Source of the DNA: Achromobacter spanius
Lineage (GTDB): Bacteria; Pseudomonadota; Gammaproteobacteria; Burkholderiales; Burkholderiaceae_B
Assembly (NCBI RefSeq): GCF_002812705.1
Contig: NZ_CP025030.1
Span: 3,720,001-3,784,000 of the forward strand
Length of the DNA stretch: 64,000 nt
Direction: 5' to 3'
The notes beneath the pieces are model-generated. The model made no database searches. It was not told the DNA's origin and was given only the letters and a program-made list of their open reading frames with translations. Shown here piece after piece: positions 37,706-45,958 of this stretch (positions within the stretch are counted from its first letter, which is position 1; each line of letters starts with the position of its first letter). The translations under genes and the position numbers were made by a program.

Positions 37706-39091
37706 TTACTTCGACTTGTTCATGGCCTCAAACTGCTGGGTCAGATAGCTGCCCGTGCTTTGCATCTGCATATAGAAGGTGTCCAGCGCAACGAACTGCG
37801 TGCGCATCCGCTCAATTTCAGCATCGCTCGATGCCTTGGCGCGCGCTTGCTGCGCGGTCAACGCGGTGATCGACTTGGCCAAGCCGTCCTGGCGCGTCTT
37901 CAAGGAGCCGGTCGAACCCAGCACATCCTTGAGCGCGGCGTCGATGTTCTTCGCCAAGCCGTTTTCGCCCGTCAACAGTTTGGTGACGTCGGCGGGGTTC
38001 TCGGTCAGAGCCTTGGTGAGCTTGGTCGTGTCCAGCTTCAGTTCGCGGGCGGTGGCATCGGTGGTGATGCCCAGATCTGCCAGCGAGCGCAGCGTGCCGT
38101 CGCCCAGCACGCCTTGCAAGGCGCCGGACAGGGCCGACTGGATCGAGCGCGTGGTGCCGTCGCCCGTCAGCGGCTGGTTGGTGGCCGCCGCGGCGTCGAA
38201 CGCGGTCAGGTTCTTGATCGTGGTTTGCAGCGTCTTGTACTTGGTGACGAAGTCCTGCACCGCCTTGCTGGCCACCGAGGTATCGGCTTCCAGTTTCAGG
38301 GTGATGGGCTTGTTGGTTTCGGTCTTTTCGGCCAGGTTCAGCGTAATGCCGTCGATGGCGGTCGAAATGTTGTTTGAACCGCTCTTGACCGTGATGCCGT
38401 TGATGATGACTTCGGCGTCCTGTCCGGCGGTGGCCTTCATGCCGGAGGTTGCGCCGTTGGCGTCCGTGCTGAACGTCAGGATGTCTTCCAACTTTGGGTC
38501 GCCGTTGACCGTGATGGACTTCACCGCTGCCTTTTCCCCCGTCTCGCGCGAGGTCAGCATCAGGTAGTTGTTGCCGTCGCCGTCGTTGATGACGGTGGCG
38601 CGCACGCCGGTCTTGTCGTCGGCGTTGATGGCCTTGACGATGCCGTTCAAGGACGTATCGTCCTTCAGGTCGACCGTGCGCTTGGTGCCGTCGGCCAGTT
38701 CGATTTCGAAGGTGCCAGTGGCGCCGTTCTGGGCGGTACGGTCAGGCACCGCCGACGATTGCAGACTTTGCGCCCGCGCCAGGTTCTTCACTTCGATGGT
38801 GTATTCGCCAGCCACTGCGCCCTCGGCCGCCACCGTGGCCGTCAGGGCGGAACCGCCAGTGACGCTGCCCTTGATGGCAGCCATCGTTTCCGTCTTGCCC
38901 AGCACGGCGGCCGAAGACTGCAGGGCTTCCAACGCGCTTTGAAGCTGCGAGTAAGCGTCGATACGAGTTTTGTAGCTTTCCGCGCGGGTCGTGTAGACCG
39001 AAAGCTTTTTCGTCTCGGCGTCTTGCAGGTCCGACAGGATCTTTTCCAGCGGCAAGCCGGACACGGACCCAAGGTTGGTGATAGAAGCCAT
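37706..39091 (-). CDS. fliD: FliD, filament cap protein
   Basis: 461 residues. The N-terminal SGLPLEKILSDLQDAETKKL and the C-terminal helical region (ARAKASSDAEIERMRTQFVA, ending YLTQQFEAMNKSK) are typical HAP2. The middle contains the GITLNLAEKTE-type segment found in FliD hook-associated domains. It forms the cap that folds flagellin at the filament tip and is exported with FliT. It starts the operon fliD-fliS-fliT-fliK-like-flhB-like-ycgR. Confidence 0.95.
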   Translation of the reverse strand: MASITNLGSVSGLPLEKILSDLQDAETKKLSVYTTRAESYKTRIDAYSQLQSALEALQSSAAVLGKTETMAAIKGSVTGGSALTATVAAEGAVAGEYTIEVKNLARAQSLQSSAVPDRTAQNGATGTFEIELADGTKRTVDLKDDTSLNGIVKAINADDKTGVRATVINDGDGNNYLMLTSRETGEKAAVKSITVNGDPKLEDILTFSTDANGATSGMKATAGQDAEVIINGITVKSGSNNISTAIDGITLNLAEKTETNKPITLKLEADTSVASKAVQDFVTKYKTLQTTIKNLTAFDAAAATNQPLTGDGTTRSIQSALSGALQGVLGDGTLRSLADLGITTDATARELKLDTTKLTKALTENPADVTKLLTGENGLAKNIDAALKDVLGSTGSLKTRQDGLAKSITALTAQQARAKASSDAEIERMRTQFVALDTFYMQMQSTGSYLTQQFEAMNKSK

Positions 39092-39200
39092 GTGATTTCC
39101 TTCCTAGCGAAGCGATTCTGACAAAAATAGGGTGCCGGCGATTGGCCGGGTAAGGGCATAAGGCGGGCCTAATTCGGGGTTTCCCTCACGCATAGGCGCC

Positions 39201-39224
39201 AAAACAGTTGAAGAACACTGTTTT
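39201..39224 (-). terminator. Hairpin between flaG and fliD
   Basis: AAAACAGT pairs with ACTGTTTT across an 8-base loop, directly after the flaG stop (39235). Only four T follow, so termination may be partial and fliD may be read from the flaG promoter. Confidence 0.6.
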
Positions 39225-39234
39225 AAGGGTCAGG

Positions 39235-39618
39235 TCATGCAGTGGTTTTAATGCCGTTGCCTTGCATGTTCACGATCATTTTGGCGATTTTGAGTACCGT
39301 TTCGCTGGGGATCGTGCGAATAACATCGCCCGACTCCGCATCCACGACCGACACCACCACCTGATGCACATTCGGATCAATTTCGAACTGCAATTGCGTC
39401 GACCACGCCTTCATCTGGTCGTTGATTTCGTCAAGCGCCTTGTCCAAAGGCAGCTTTTGCGAATCTGGTTGATCCGACGTGGCGCTGTCGGAGGCGCCGC
39501 TGTTCGTGGCGGCGGCGGCGGGCGTCACGCTCACAGCCGGTTCGGCTGCGATGGGTGCCTGCACGGGCGCAGCGGGTGCGAACGTAGCGGGGGCTAGGGG
39601 GGTTACGGCCATGATCAC
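39235..39618 (-). CDS. flaG: FlaG, filament-length related protein
   Basis: 127 residues. The N-terminal half is Ala/Pro-rich; the C-terminal half has LDKALDEINDQMKAWSTQLQ, FEIDPNVHQVVVSVVDAESG and DVIRTIPSETVLKIAKMIVN, the clear FlaG core. In other bacteria loss of FlaG changes filament length. It usually lies between fliC and fliD; here no fliC is on its upstream side. A good FliA promoter precedes it. Confidence 0.92.
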   Translation of the reverse strand: MIMAVTPLAPATFAPAAPVQAPIAAEPAVSVTPAAAATNSGASDSATSDQPDSQKLPLDKALDEINDQMKAWSTQLQFEIDPNVHQVVVSVVDAESGDVIRTIPSETVLKIAKMIVNMQGNGIKTTA

Positions 39619-39678
39619 TCCAGCGGCGATGTGGGCGTCTCGGAGGAACGCGCTGTTTTCAGGGAATTCTCAGCTACG

Positions 39679-39705
39679 ATTACGGCACCTTTGCAGGGAA
39701 CTTTA
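39679..39705 (-). promoter_or_regulatory. Sigma-28 (FliA) promoter for flaG
   Basis: On the minus strand TAAAGTTC-N11-GCCGTAAT, the best match to the FliA consensus in the window. It lies about 60 bp upstream of flaG, in the divergent spacer with the IclR gene. Confidence 0.85.
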
Positions 39706-39755
39706 GCCCCCGGCAAGGACGGGTGTTTCACGTGCTAATCAGTTTGGATCGGGCA

Positions 39756-40493
39756 ATGAGTGTCAAAACGGCGCTGCGAGTCATCGAAATCATCGAAACC
39801 TTTGCCCGCGAGAAGCGCGCGCTGCCCTTGTCGGAGCTGGCGCGCTTGCTGGATGTGCCGGTGTCCAGTTGCCTGGCGCTGATCCGTACGCTGACGGGCC
39901 TGGGCTACCTGTACGAAACCGGCCGGCGCCAGGGCTATTACCCCACGGGTCGCTTGCTTGCCATGGCGCAGCGCATCGCGCGCGCCGACCCCGTTTTGGA
40001 CCGCGTTTACCCCAGCCTGGCGGAATTACGGGACGCCACCCGCGAAACCGTCGTGTTCGCCAAGCTCACCCAGGATGGCCGGGTGGTCTATCTGGATGTG
40101 CTGGATTCCCCACATACGATCCGATACGCGCCCGTTGCAGGCGAGTTCAAGGACGTACACGCCAATTCTCTGGGAAAGGCGCTGGTGTCGCTGATGGATG
40201 CCCCCTCGCGGCAGAGCCTGCTGTCCGACATGCCGATGACGCGCTACAACGAGCGCACGCTGGTCACGCCGCAAGCGCTGGAAGACGACCTGCAACGCTC
40301 GCGTCAGCGCGGTTGGTTCATGAACAGTGGGGAATCGATCGCCGACGTGGGCGCCATCGCCTGGCCCGTCACCCTGTCGGGCGAGCACTATGCGATTTCG
40401 GTGGGCGGCCCGATCTACCGGATCGAGCCGCAGCAAGAGGCCTATGCGCGCATCTTGCGGGCGGCGTGCACCGCCCTGGAACAGCAGGCCTGA
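39756..40493 (+). CDS. IclR-family transcriptional regulator
   Basis: 245 residues from the ATG at 39756 (MSVKTALRVIEIIETFAREK); a GTG at 39723 would add 11 residues. The N-terminal winged helix-turn-helix is at about 19-63 (LPLSELARLLDVPVSSCLAL), and the C-terminal effector domain has HANSLGKALVSLMDAPSRQS and IADVGAIAWPVTLSGEHYAI. IclR proteins usually control nearby catabolic genes. It is convergent with the acyl-CoA dehydrogenase/CoA-transferase genes, its likely targets. The ligand is unknown. Confidence 0.9.
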   Translation: MSVKTALRVIEIIETFAREKRALPLSELARLLDVPVSSCLALIRTLTGLGYLYETGRRQGYYPTGRLLAMAQRIARADPVLDRVYPSLAELRDATRETVVFAKLTQDGRVVYLDVLDSPHTIRYAPVAGEFKDVHANSLGKALVSLMDAPSRQSLLSDMPMTRYNERTLVTPQALEDDLQRSRQRGWFMNSGESIADVGAIAWPVTLSGEHYAISVGGPIYRIEPQQEAYARILRAACTALEQQA

Positions 40494-40503
40494 ATGGGCC
40501 CCG

Positions 40504-40524
40504 GCCGGGCGTCGCGCCCGGCTT
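40504..40524. terminator. Hairpin between the IclR gene and the acyl-CoA dehydrogenase gene
   Basis: GCCGGGCG-TCG-CGCCCGGC followed by TTG lies eleven bases after the IclR stop, in the 82-bp spacer between convergent genes. Confidence 0.65.
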
Positions 40525-40575
40525 GTCGTCAATATGCCTTGGGCGTTGCGCCTGGCGCGCCGTCAACATGCCTCG

Positions 40576-41742
40576 TCAATACGACTTCGGCAGGCCCAGC
40601 ACCTTTTCCGCGATGAAGCACATAATCAGCTGCGGGCTGACCGGCGCGATGCGGGGAATGAAGCTCTCGCGCAGCAGCCGTTCCACGTGGTATTCCTTGG
40701 CGTAGCCCATGCCGCCCAGCGTCATCACGGCCGTTTGGCAGGCGTTGTAGCCGGCTTCGGCCGCCAGGTACTTGGCCGTATTGGCATAGGGGCCGCAGGG
40801 CAGGCCGGCGTCGTACAGGCTGGCGGCCTTGAACACCATCAGGTCGGCGGCTTCCAGTTGCATCCAGGCTTGCGCCAAGGGATGCTGGATGCCCTGGTTC
40901 TGGCCGATGGGGCGGCCGAACACGGTGCGTTCCCCGGCGTATTTCACGGCGCGGTCCAGCGCGGCGCGGCCAATGCCCACGGCTTCCGCCGCGATCAGGA
41001 TGCGTTCGGGGTTCAGACCGTGCAGGATGTACTCAAACCCGCGGCCTTCTTCGCCGATGCGGTCGGCCACCGGAATGCGTAGCCCATCAATGAACAGCAT
41101 GTTCGAGTCCACGGCCTTGCGGCCCATTTTCTCGATTTCGCGCACCTCGATCTTCTCGCGGTCCAGATCGGTATAGAACAAGGACAGGCCCTGGGTGGGC
41201 TTGTCTACCTCGGACAGCGGGGTGGTGCGCGCCAGCAGCAGCATCTTGGTGGCGACCTGCGCCGTCGATATCCAGATCTTGCGGCCGTGCACCACGTATT
41301 CGTCGCCCTGGCGCACCGCGCGGGTCGACAGCTTGGTGGTGTCCAGGCCGGCATCGGGCTCGGTCACGGCAAAGCAGGCCTTTTCGCGGCCGGCGATCAG
41401 CGGCTCCAGCCATCGGCCGCGCTGCTCGTCGGTGCCGAACACCACCACGGGGTTCAGGCCAAAGATATTCATGTGCACGGCGGATGCGCCGGTAAAACCC
41501 GCGCCGGATGCGGCGATCGTCTGCATCATCAGCGCGGCTTCGGTCATGCCCAGGCCCGCGCCGCCGTATTCCGGCGGCATCGCAATGCCCAACCAGCCGT
41601 CGCGCGCCAGATCGGCGTGCAGCGGCTCGGGAAAGCCGCCTTCGCGGTCGCGTTCCAGCCAGTATTCGTCGGGGTAGCGGTCGCAGATGCGAGAAACGGC
41701 GTCGCGCAGCGCCAACTGCTCGGGGGTGAAGGCAAAGTCCAT
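40576..41742 (-). CDS. Acyl-CoA dehydrogenase family flavoprotein
   Basis: 388 residues, typical for the family. N-terminal helical domain (MDFAFTPEQLALRDAVSRIC), a middle beta domain with CFAVTEPDAGLDTTKLSTRA, and a C-terminal FAD domain with RTVFGRPIGQNQGIQHPLAQ and LGGMGYAKEYHVERLLRE. It should oxidise an acyl-CoA and pass electrons to ETF. The usual YEGT motif that carries the catalytic glutamate near the C-terminus is replaced by RIAPVSPQLIM, so the base may lie elsewhere or the reaction may differ. It overlaps the CoA-transferase gene by one base. Confidence 0.9.
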   Translation of the reverse strand: MDFAFTPEQLALRDAVSRICDRYPDEYWLERDREGGFPEPLHADLARDGWLGIAMPPEYGGAGLGMTEAALMMQTIAASGAGFTGASAVHMNIFGLNPVVVFGTDEQRGRWLEPLIAGREKACFAVTEPDAGLDTTKLSTRAVRQGDEYVVHGRKIWISTAQVATKMLLLARTTPLSEVDKPTQGLSLFYTDLDREKIEVREIEKMGRKAVDSNMLFIDGLRIPVADRIGEEGRGFEYILHGLNPERILIAAEAVGIGRAALDRAVKYAGERTVFGRPIGQNQGIQHPLAQAWMQLEAADLMVFKAASLYDAGLPCGPYANTAKYLAAEAGYNACQTAVMTLGGMGYAKEYHVERLLRESFIPRIAPVSPQLIMCFIAEKVLGLPKSY

Positions 41743-42974
41743 CAGTGGTTTCCATCCTGGGTAATGCCGCGGGCGACCAGCGCGTCGATCCGGGCGTCGT
41801 CGTAGCCGGCTTGGGCCAGCACCTCTCGGCTGTGCTCGCCCAGCCGGGGGGCGGGCCGTCGCAGGGACGTGGGCGTGCCTTGGTACTGGCCCAGCGGCGC
41901 GGGGGTGCGCAGGGGGCCTTCGCTAGGGTGATCCACATGGCGGATGAAGTCGGTGGCGGTCAGGTGCTCGTCTACCAGCAGGTCGTCCACCGTGTAGAGC
42001 TGCGACGCGGGAATGTCCGCGCGGGCCAGGGCGTCCAGCCACTCCTGCGTGGGGCGGGTGCGGATCACGTCGGCCACATAGGCGTAGACCTCATCGATAT
42101 GCGCGGCGCGTGCGCCGTGCGTGCAAAAGCGCGGATCTTCGGCCAATTCGGACTGGCCGATCAGGTCAAAGAAATTGCGCCAGTGCTTGTCGTTGTAGAT
42201 CAGCAGGCAAAGGTAGCCATCGGCCGTTGCGTAGGGCCGGCGATGGGGCGCCAGCAGGCGGGCGTAGCCGGTCGGGCCCATGGGCGGCTCGAACGTCGCG
42301 CCACCCAGGTGATCGCCCAGCACCAGGTGGGCCATGCCTTCGAACATGGGAATTTCCACCTGCTGGCCGCGTCCCGTCGTCTTGGCGTGCAGCACGGCCG
42401 ACACCAGGGCGATGGCCACGTGCAAGCCCACCGCCCGGTCGGCCAGCGTCAGCGGCGCGTAGCGGGGCACGTCGCCGCTTTGCTGGGCCGACAGCGCGGC
42501 GATGCCTGTCTGCCCCTGGATCAGGTCGTCGTAGGCGGGCCGGCCGGCGTACGGCCCGGCCTCGCCAAACCCGTAGGCGCCCAGGTAGACGATGCGCGGG
42601 TTGCGCGCCGCCACCGTCTCGTAGGACAGGCCCAGCCGGGCCATTGCCTGCGGCCGGATGTTGTAGAGCAGGGCGTCGCAGCTTTCTGCCAGCTTCAGGC
42701 AGGCCTCCAGCCCCTCGGGCGTCTTCAGGTCCAGCACGATGGACCGCTTGTTGCGGTTCAGGTGCAGATACAGGTGGCCCATGCCGGGATTGCGCATGGG
42801 TCCCACGGCCCGCATGTTGTCGCCCGCGGGCGATTCCACCTTGATCACGTCGGCGCCCAGGTCCGCCAGGGTTTGCGTGGCATAGGGACCCATCACGACC
42901 GAACTCAGGTCCAGGATGCGCACGCCGGTCAGCGGGCCGGCCGGCGTGGCCTCAGGGGTGGAGGGCGTGGTCAT
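41742..42974 (-). CDS. CaiB/BaiF-type class III CoA-transferase
   Basis: 410 residues from the ATG at 42974, which overlaps the stop of the upstream receptor gene (ATGA). Family motifs: LTGVRILDLSSVVMGPYATQ, LADLGADVIKVESPAGDNMR, LNRNKRSIVLDLKTPEGLEA, and RPAYDDLIQGQTGIAALS, where an Asp in the DD pair is the expected catalytic residue. It moves CoA between carboxylic acids; the substrate is unknown. It is probably co-translated with the dehydrogenase. Confidence 0.92.
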   Translation of the reverse strand: MTTPSTPEATPAGPLTGVRILDLSSVVMGPYATQTLADLGADVIKVESPAGDNMRAVGPMRNPGMGHLYLHLNRNKRSIVLDLKTPEGLEACLKLAESCDALLYNIRPQAMARLGLSYETVAARNPRIVYLGAYGFGEAGPYAGRPAYDDLIQGQTGIAALSAQQSGDVPRYAPLTLADRAVGLHVAIALVSAVLHAKTTGRGQQVEIPMFEGMAHLVLGDHLGGATFEPPMGPTGYARLLAPHRRPYATADGYLCLLIYNDKHWRNFFDLIGQSELAEDPRFCTHGARAAHIDEVYAYVADVIRTRPTQEWLDALARADIPASQLYTVDDLLVDEHLTATDFIRHVDHPSEGPLRTPAPLGQYQGTPTSLRRPAPRLGEHSREVLAQAGYDDARIDALVARGITQDGNH

Positions 42975-43945
42975 TGCTGTTCGATTCCTGCATCTTTGAT
43001 CAGCTTGCCCCACAGCGTGCGCTGGTCGCTGACGAACTGCGCGAACGTTTCGGGGGTGCTGGAAAAGGCGTCAAAACCCAGGTCCGCCAAGCGCTTCTTG
43101 ACCTCGGGCTTGGCCACGACCTGGTTGATGGCGGCGTTCAGCTTCGCCACCACTTCCGGCGGCAGGCCGGCGGGGCCGAAATAGCCGTTCCAGGAATTCA
43201 GGTCAAAGTCCTTCACGCCGGCCTCGGCCATGGAGGGCAGGTCGGGCACGATGGCGCTGCGTTCGGCGGTGGACACGGCCAGGGCGCGCAATTGGCCCGA
43301 CTGCACGAAAGGCAGGCCGGAAGTCAGGTCGGTAAACATGAAGTCCACCTGGCCGCCCACCACATCGGTCAAGCCTTGCGGGGTGCCTTTGTAAGGTACG
43401 TGCAGGATGTCGATGCCGGCGCGGTTGGCCAGCGTGGCGCCGGCCACGATGCCGGTGCTGTTGCCGCTGGCATAGGTGATGCGGCCCGGGTTTTTCTTGG
43501 CGTCGGCCACCAGTTCGCTGACGTTCTTCCACGGGCGTTTGGGGTTCACGACCAGGATGAAGGGCAGGTTGCCGCCGCGCGCGATCGGGGTGAAATCCTT
43601 GACCGGGTCATAGGACACGTTCTTCATCAGCCAGGGCGCGGCCGAGTGCGAGGTGTTGGTGGTGACGAAGAGCGTGTAGCCGTCGGGCTTGGCACGGGCC
43701 ACATAGCTGGCCGCGATGGTGGCGTTGGCGCCCGGCTTGTTTTCCACAACGATCTGCTGGCCCAGGATGGCCGATAGTTCAGACCCGAATATCCGGCCGA
43801 CCGCATCGGTGCCCGAGCCGGCCGGGAAGGGCACGATCAGGGTGATGGGCTTGTTGGGATAGTCGGACGCCGCGTGGGCGGCGGGGGCAGCCATCAAGGC
43901 CGCGCCGCTGACCACGGCGGCGCTTAGCAAACGGAAAGGGTGCAT
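42971..43945 (-). CDS. Bug/TctC-type periplasmic substrate-binding protein
   Basis: 324 residues. Signal peptide (MHPFRLLSAAVVSGAALMAA, cleavage near AHA). Then DYPNKPITLIVPFPAGSGTD, GQQIVVENKPGANATIAASY and ITYASGNSTGIVAGATLANR, all typical of the Bug family that is expanded in Bordetella and relatives. It binds carboxylates in the periplasm, but no tctA/tctB membrane genes are nearby. It is coupled to the CoA-transferase gene and probably binds the same kind of substrate. Confidence 0.93.
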   Translation of the reverse strand: MHPFRLLSAAVVSGAALMAAPAAHAASDYPNKPITLIVPFPAGSGTDAVGRIFGSELSAILGQQIVVENKPGANATIAASYVARAKPDGYTLFVTTNTSHSAAPWLMKNVSYDPVKDFTPIARGGNLPFILVVNPKRPWKNVSELVADAKKNPGRITYASGNSTGIVAGATLANRAGIDILHVPYKGTPQGLTDVVGGQVDFMFTDLTSGLPFVQSGQLRALAVSTAERSAIVPDLPSMAEAGVKDFDLNSWNGYFGPAGLPPEVVAKLNAAINQVVAKPEVKKRLADLGFDAFSSTPETFAQFVSDQRTLWGKLIKDAGIEQQ

Positions 43946-44013
43946 GGGGTTGTCTCCAGTTTTATAGGGAATTCAGGCGCGGCTCTGCGTCCGCTGCCTG
44001 TTGCCGCCTGGTG

Positions 44014-44436
44014 TCAGGCGGCAGGCGGTGGCGCCGGAAAGTCCCGGATCACGCGATCGGGGGATTCTTCATAAGGGGGGGTGTAGATCACCAGCAGCCT
44101 GGCCGGCTCGTCACTGGTCACGGTAAAAACGTGGGGCACGTCGGGCGGGAAATAACAGCAGTCGCCCGCGACCATGTCGGCCGACTCGTCCTGCACCTGG
44201 GCGCGCGCGGTGCCCGACAGCAGGTAGCAGACCTGTTCAATGCCCGGATGCGCGTGCGGCAACGCGCCCTGGCCTTTTTCGATGACGCCCAGCAGCACTT
44301 CCACGCCACGAGAGCCCACGGTATCGGGCCCGATCAGGCGGCGGTTCAAGGTGCCGGTGTGATTGGCGGGGTGATAGCCGGGCACCTCGGCTTCGCGGAC
44401 CAGCCAGCTGGGGGAGTTTGCTTGCGTCATGTTCAT
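44014..44436 (-). CDS. Cupin-domain protein
   Basis: 140 residues (ATG 44436, or ATG 44430). The cupin barrel shows PHAHPGIEQVCYLLSGTARA as motif 1, with His-x-His and Glu as metal ligands, and CCYFPPDVPHVFTVTSDEPA as motif 2 with its His. It may be a small metal-dependent enzyme or a sensor; the substrate is unknown. It is 68 bp upstream of the Bug receptor gene in the same direction and probably opens the cassette. A palindromic operator-like site precedes it. Confidence 0.85.
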   Translation of the reverse strand: MNMTQANSPSWLVREAEVPGYHPANHTGTLNRRLIGPDTVGSRGVEVLLGVIEKGQGALPHAHPGIEQVCYLLSGTARAQVQDESADMVAGDCCYFPPDVPHVFTVTSDEPARLLVIYTPPYEESPDRVIRDFPAPPPAA

Positions 44437-44448
44437 CCATCTAAATTT

Positions 44449-44476
44449 TCATACGTAAATTCATTTTCACGTATGA
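44449..44476. promoter_or_regulatory. Inverted repeat, operator-like, upstream of the cupin gene
   Basis: TCATACGT-N12-ACGTATGA is a perfect 8-bp inverted repeat with about 20 bp between half-site centres (two helical turns), flanked by T- and A-runs. It lies 13-40 bp upstream of the cupin start in the divergent spacer with folC. A dimeric regulator such as the IclR protein at 39756 could bind here; that is inference. Confidence 0.65.
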
Positions 44477-44593
44477 GAAAAACATCGGCAAGCGCTTTTT
44501 CGGGTCGGATACTGTGTCGCGCTCTAGGGGATTAGGGAAAACACCGTGCGCGGACTGCTAAAATCCGGCGCTGATCTTCTTTCACGGCCCGCC

Positions 44594-45904
44594 ATGTCTT
44601 CCGTTTGTCCGCCTGACGCCTCCGCCACCCTGTCTGATTGGTTGCAATACCTGGAATCCATCCACGCCACGGCGATCGACATGGGCCTGGATCGCGTGCG
44701 CGAAGTGGCCACCCGCATGGGGCTTGAACTGTCAGGCGTGAAGTTTGTCGTGGGCGGCACCAATGGCAAGGGCTCCACCTGTGCCATGCTGGAAGCCATT
44801 TTGCTTGCGGCCGGCTACAAGGTGGGGCTGTATACGTCGCCGCACCTGATCGACTTCAATGAGCGCGCCCGCGTCAACGGCCAGATCGCCTCGGACGGCG
44901 ACCTGATCGCTCAGTTCCAGGCCGTCGAGGCGGCGCGTGGCGACATCTCGCTGACGTACTTCGAATTCACCACGCTGGCCATCTTGCGCCTGTTTTCGCA
45001 ATCGCGCCTGGATGCGGTCGTGCTGGAAGTGGGCTTGGGCGGCCGGCTGGATGCCGTCAACATCGTCGACGCCGATTGCGCCATCGTCACCAGCGTTGAC
45101 CTTGATCACACCGACTGGCTGGGCGATACCCGCGAGAAAATCGGCTTCGAAAAGGCCCACATCTATCGCGCCGGCCGGCCCGCCATCTGCAGCGACCCGG
45201 TTCCGCCGCAATCGCTGCTGGATCACGTGGAAAAAATCGGCGCGGACCTCTGGCTGTTCAGCCGCGACTACAACTATTCCGGCGACCGCCAACAGTGGGC
45301 GTATGGCGGGCGCGAACAGCGCCGCAGCGCGCTGGCCTATCCGGCCCTGCGCGGCGCCAACCAGCTGTTGAATGCGTCAGCTGCGTTGGCCGCGCTGGAA
45401 TCCGTGCGCGATCGTTTGCCGGTGCAGCAGCAGGCCGTGCGCCTGGGGCTGCTGCAAGCCTCGCTGCCAGGGCGCTTCCAGATCCTGCCGGGCCAGCCCA
45501 CGGTGATCCTGGACGTGGCCCACAACCCGCATGCCGCCGCCGTGCTGGCGCAGAACCTGGACAACATGGGGTTCCATCCGTACACCCACGCGGTGTTCGG
45601 CATGCTGAACGACAAGGACCTCGCCGGTGTCGTGGCCAAGCTGGGCACCCGCATCGACCACTGGTATTGCGCGGGCCTGCCCGGGCCGCGCGGCATGTCG
45701 GGCCAGGCGCTGGCTGACAAGCTCGCCGCCGCCTTGCCACCATCGCCCGCGGGGGCGGAAAGCCCCAGCATCACCGCCTTCGAAAATCCCGCCCAGGCCT
45801 ATGCCGCGGCGCGCGAACAGGCGGTCGAGAATGATAGAATCGTCGTGTTTGGGTCGTTTCTCACCGTGGCCTCGGTTTTGCAGGCACTGGGTCGCAAGGC
45901 ATAG
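44594..45904 (+). CDS. folC: FolC, dihydrofolate synthase / folylpolyglutamate synthase
   Basis: 436 residues from ATG 44594 (MSSVCPPDASATLSDWLQYL); a GTG at 44546 would add 16 residues. I prefer 44594 because a TAAAAT (44559-44564) resembles a -10 element inside the longer form. The P-loop is FVVGGTNGKGSTCAMLE, followed by GLYTSPHLIDFNERARVNGQ, and VLDVAHNPHAAAVLAQNLDN is the Mur-ligase type motif. It adds glutamate to dihydropteroate and folates in the cytoplasm. Confidence 0.94.
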   Translation: MSSVCPPDASATLSDWLQYLESIHATAIDMGLDRVREVATRMGLELSGVKFVVGGTNGKGSTCAMLEAILLAAGYKVGLYTSPHLIDFNERARVNGQIASDGDLIAQFQAVEAARGDISLTYFEFTTLAILRLFSQSRLDAVVLEVGLGGRLDAVNIVDADCAIVTSVDLDHTDWLGDTREKIGFEKAHIYRAGRPAICSDPVPPQSLLDHVEKIGADLWLFSRDYNYSGDRQQWAYGGREQRRSALAYPALRGANQLLNASAALAALESVRDRLPVQQQAVRLGLLQASLPGRFQILPGQPTVILDVAHNPHAAAVLAQNLDNMGFHPYTHAVFGMLNDKDLAGVVAKLGTRIDHWYCAGLPGPRGMSGQALADKLAAALPPSPAGAESPSITAFENPAQAYAAAREQAVENDRIVVFGSFLTVASVLQALGRKA

Positions 45905-45958
45905 GCAAAAACGGGTCATGGCGGCCCGCCGCCACATTGCCGCAAGGAATTCTCTTCC

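Noticed and set aside
39723..39755. GTG start for the IclR regulator
   Set aside because: Possible, but the ATG at 39756 starts directly at the conserved first helix; the extra 11 residues look unconserved.
41087..41938. Separate 283-codon gene opposite or overlapping the CoA genes
   Set aside because: It is an out-of-frame shadow of the acyl-CoA dehydrogenase and CoA-transferase genes on the same strand.
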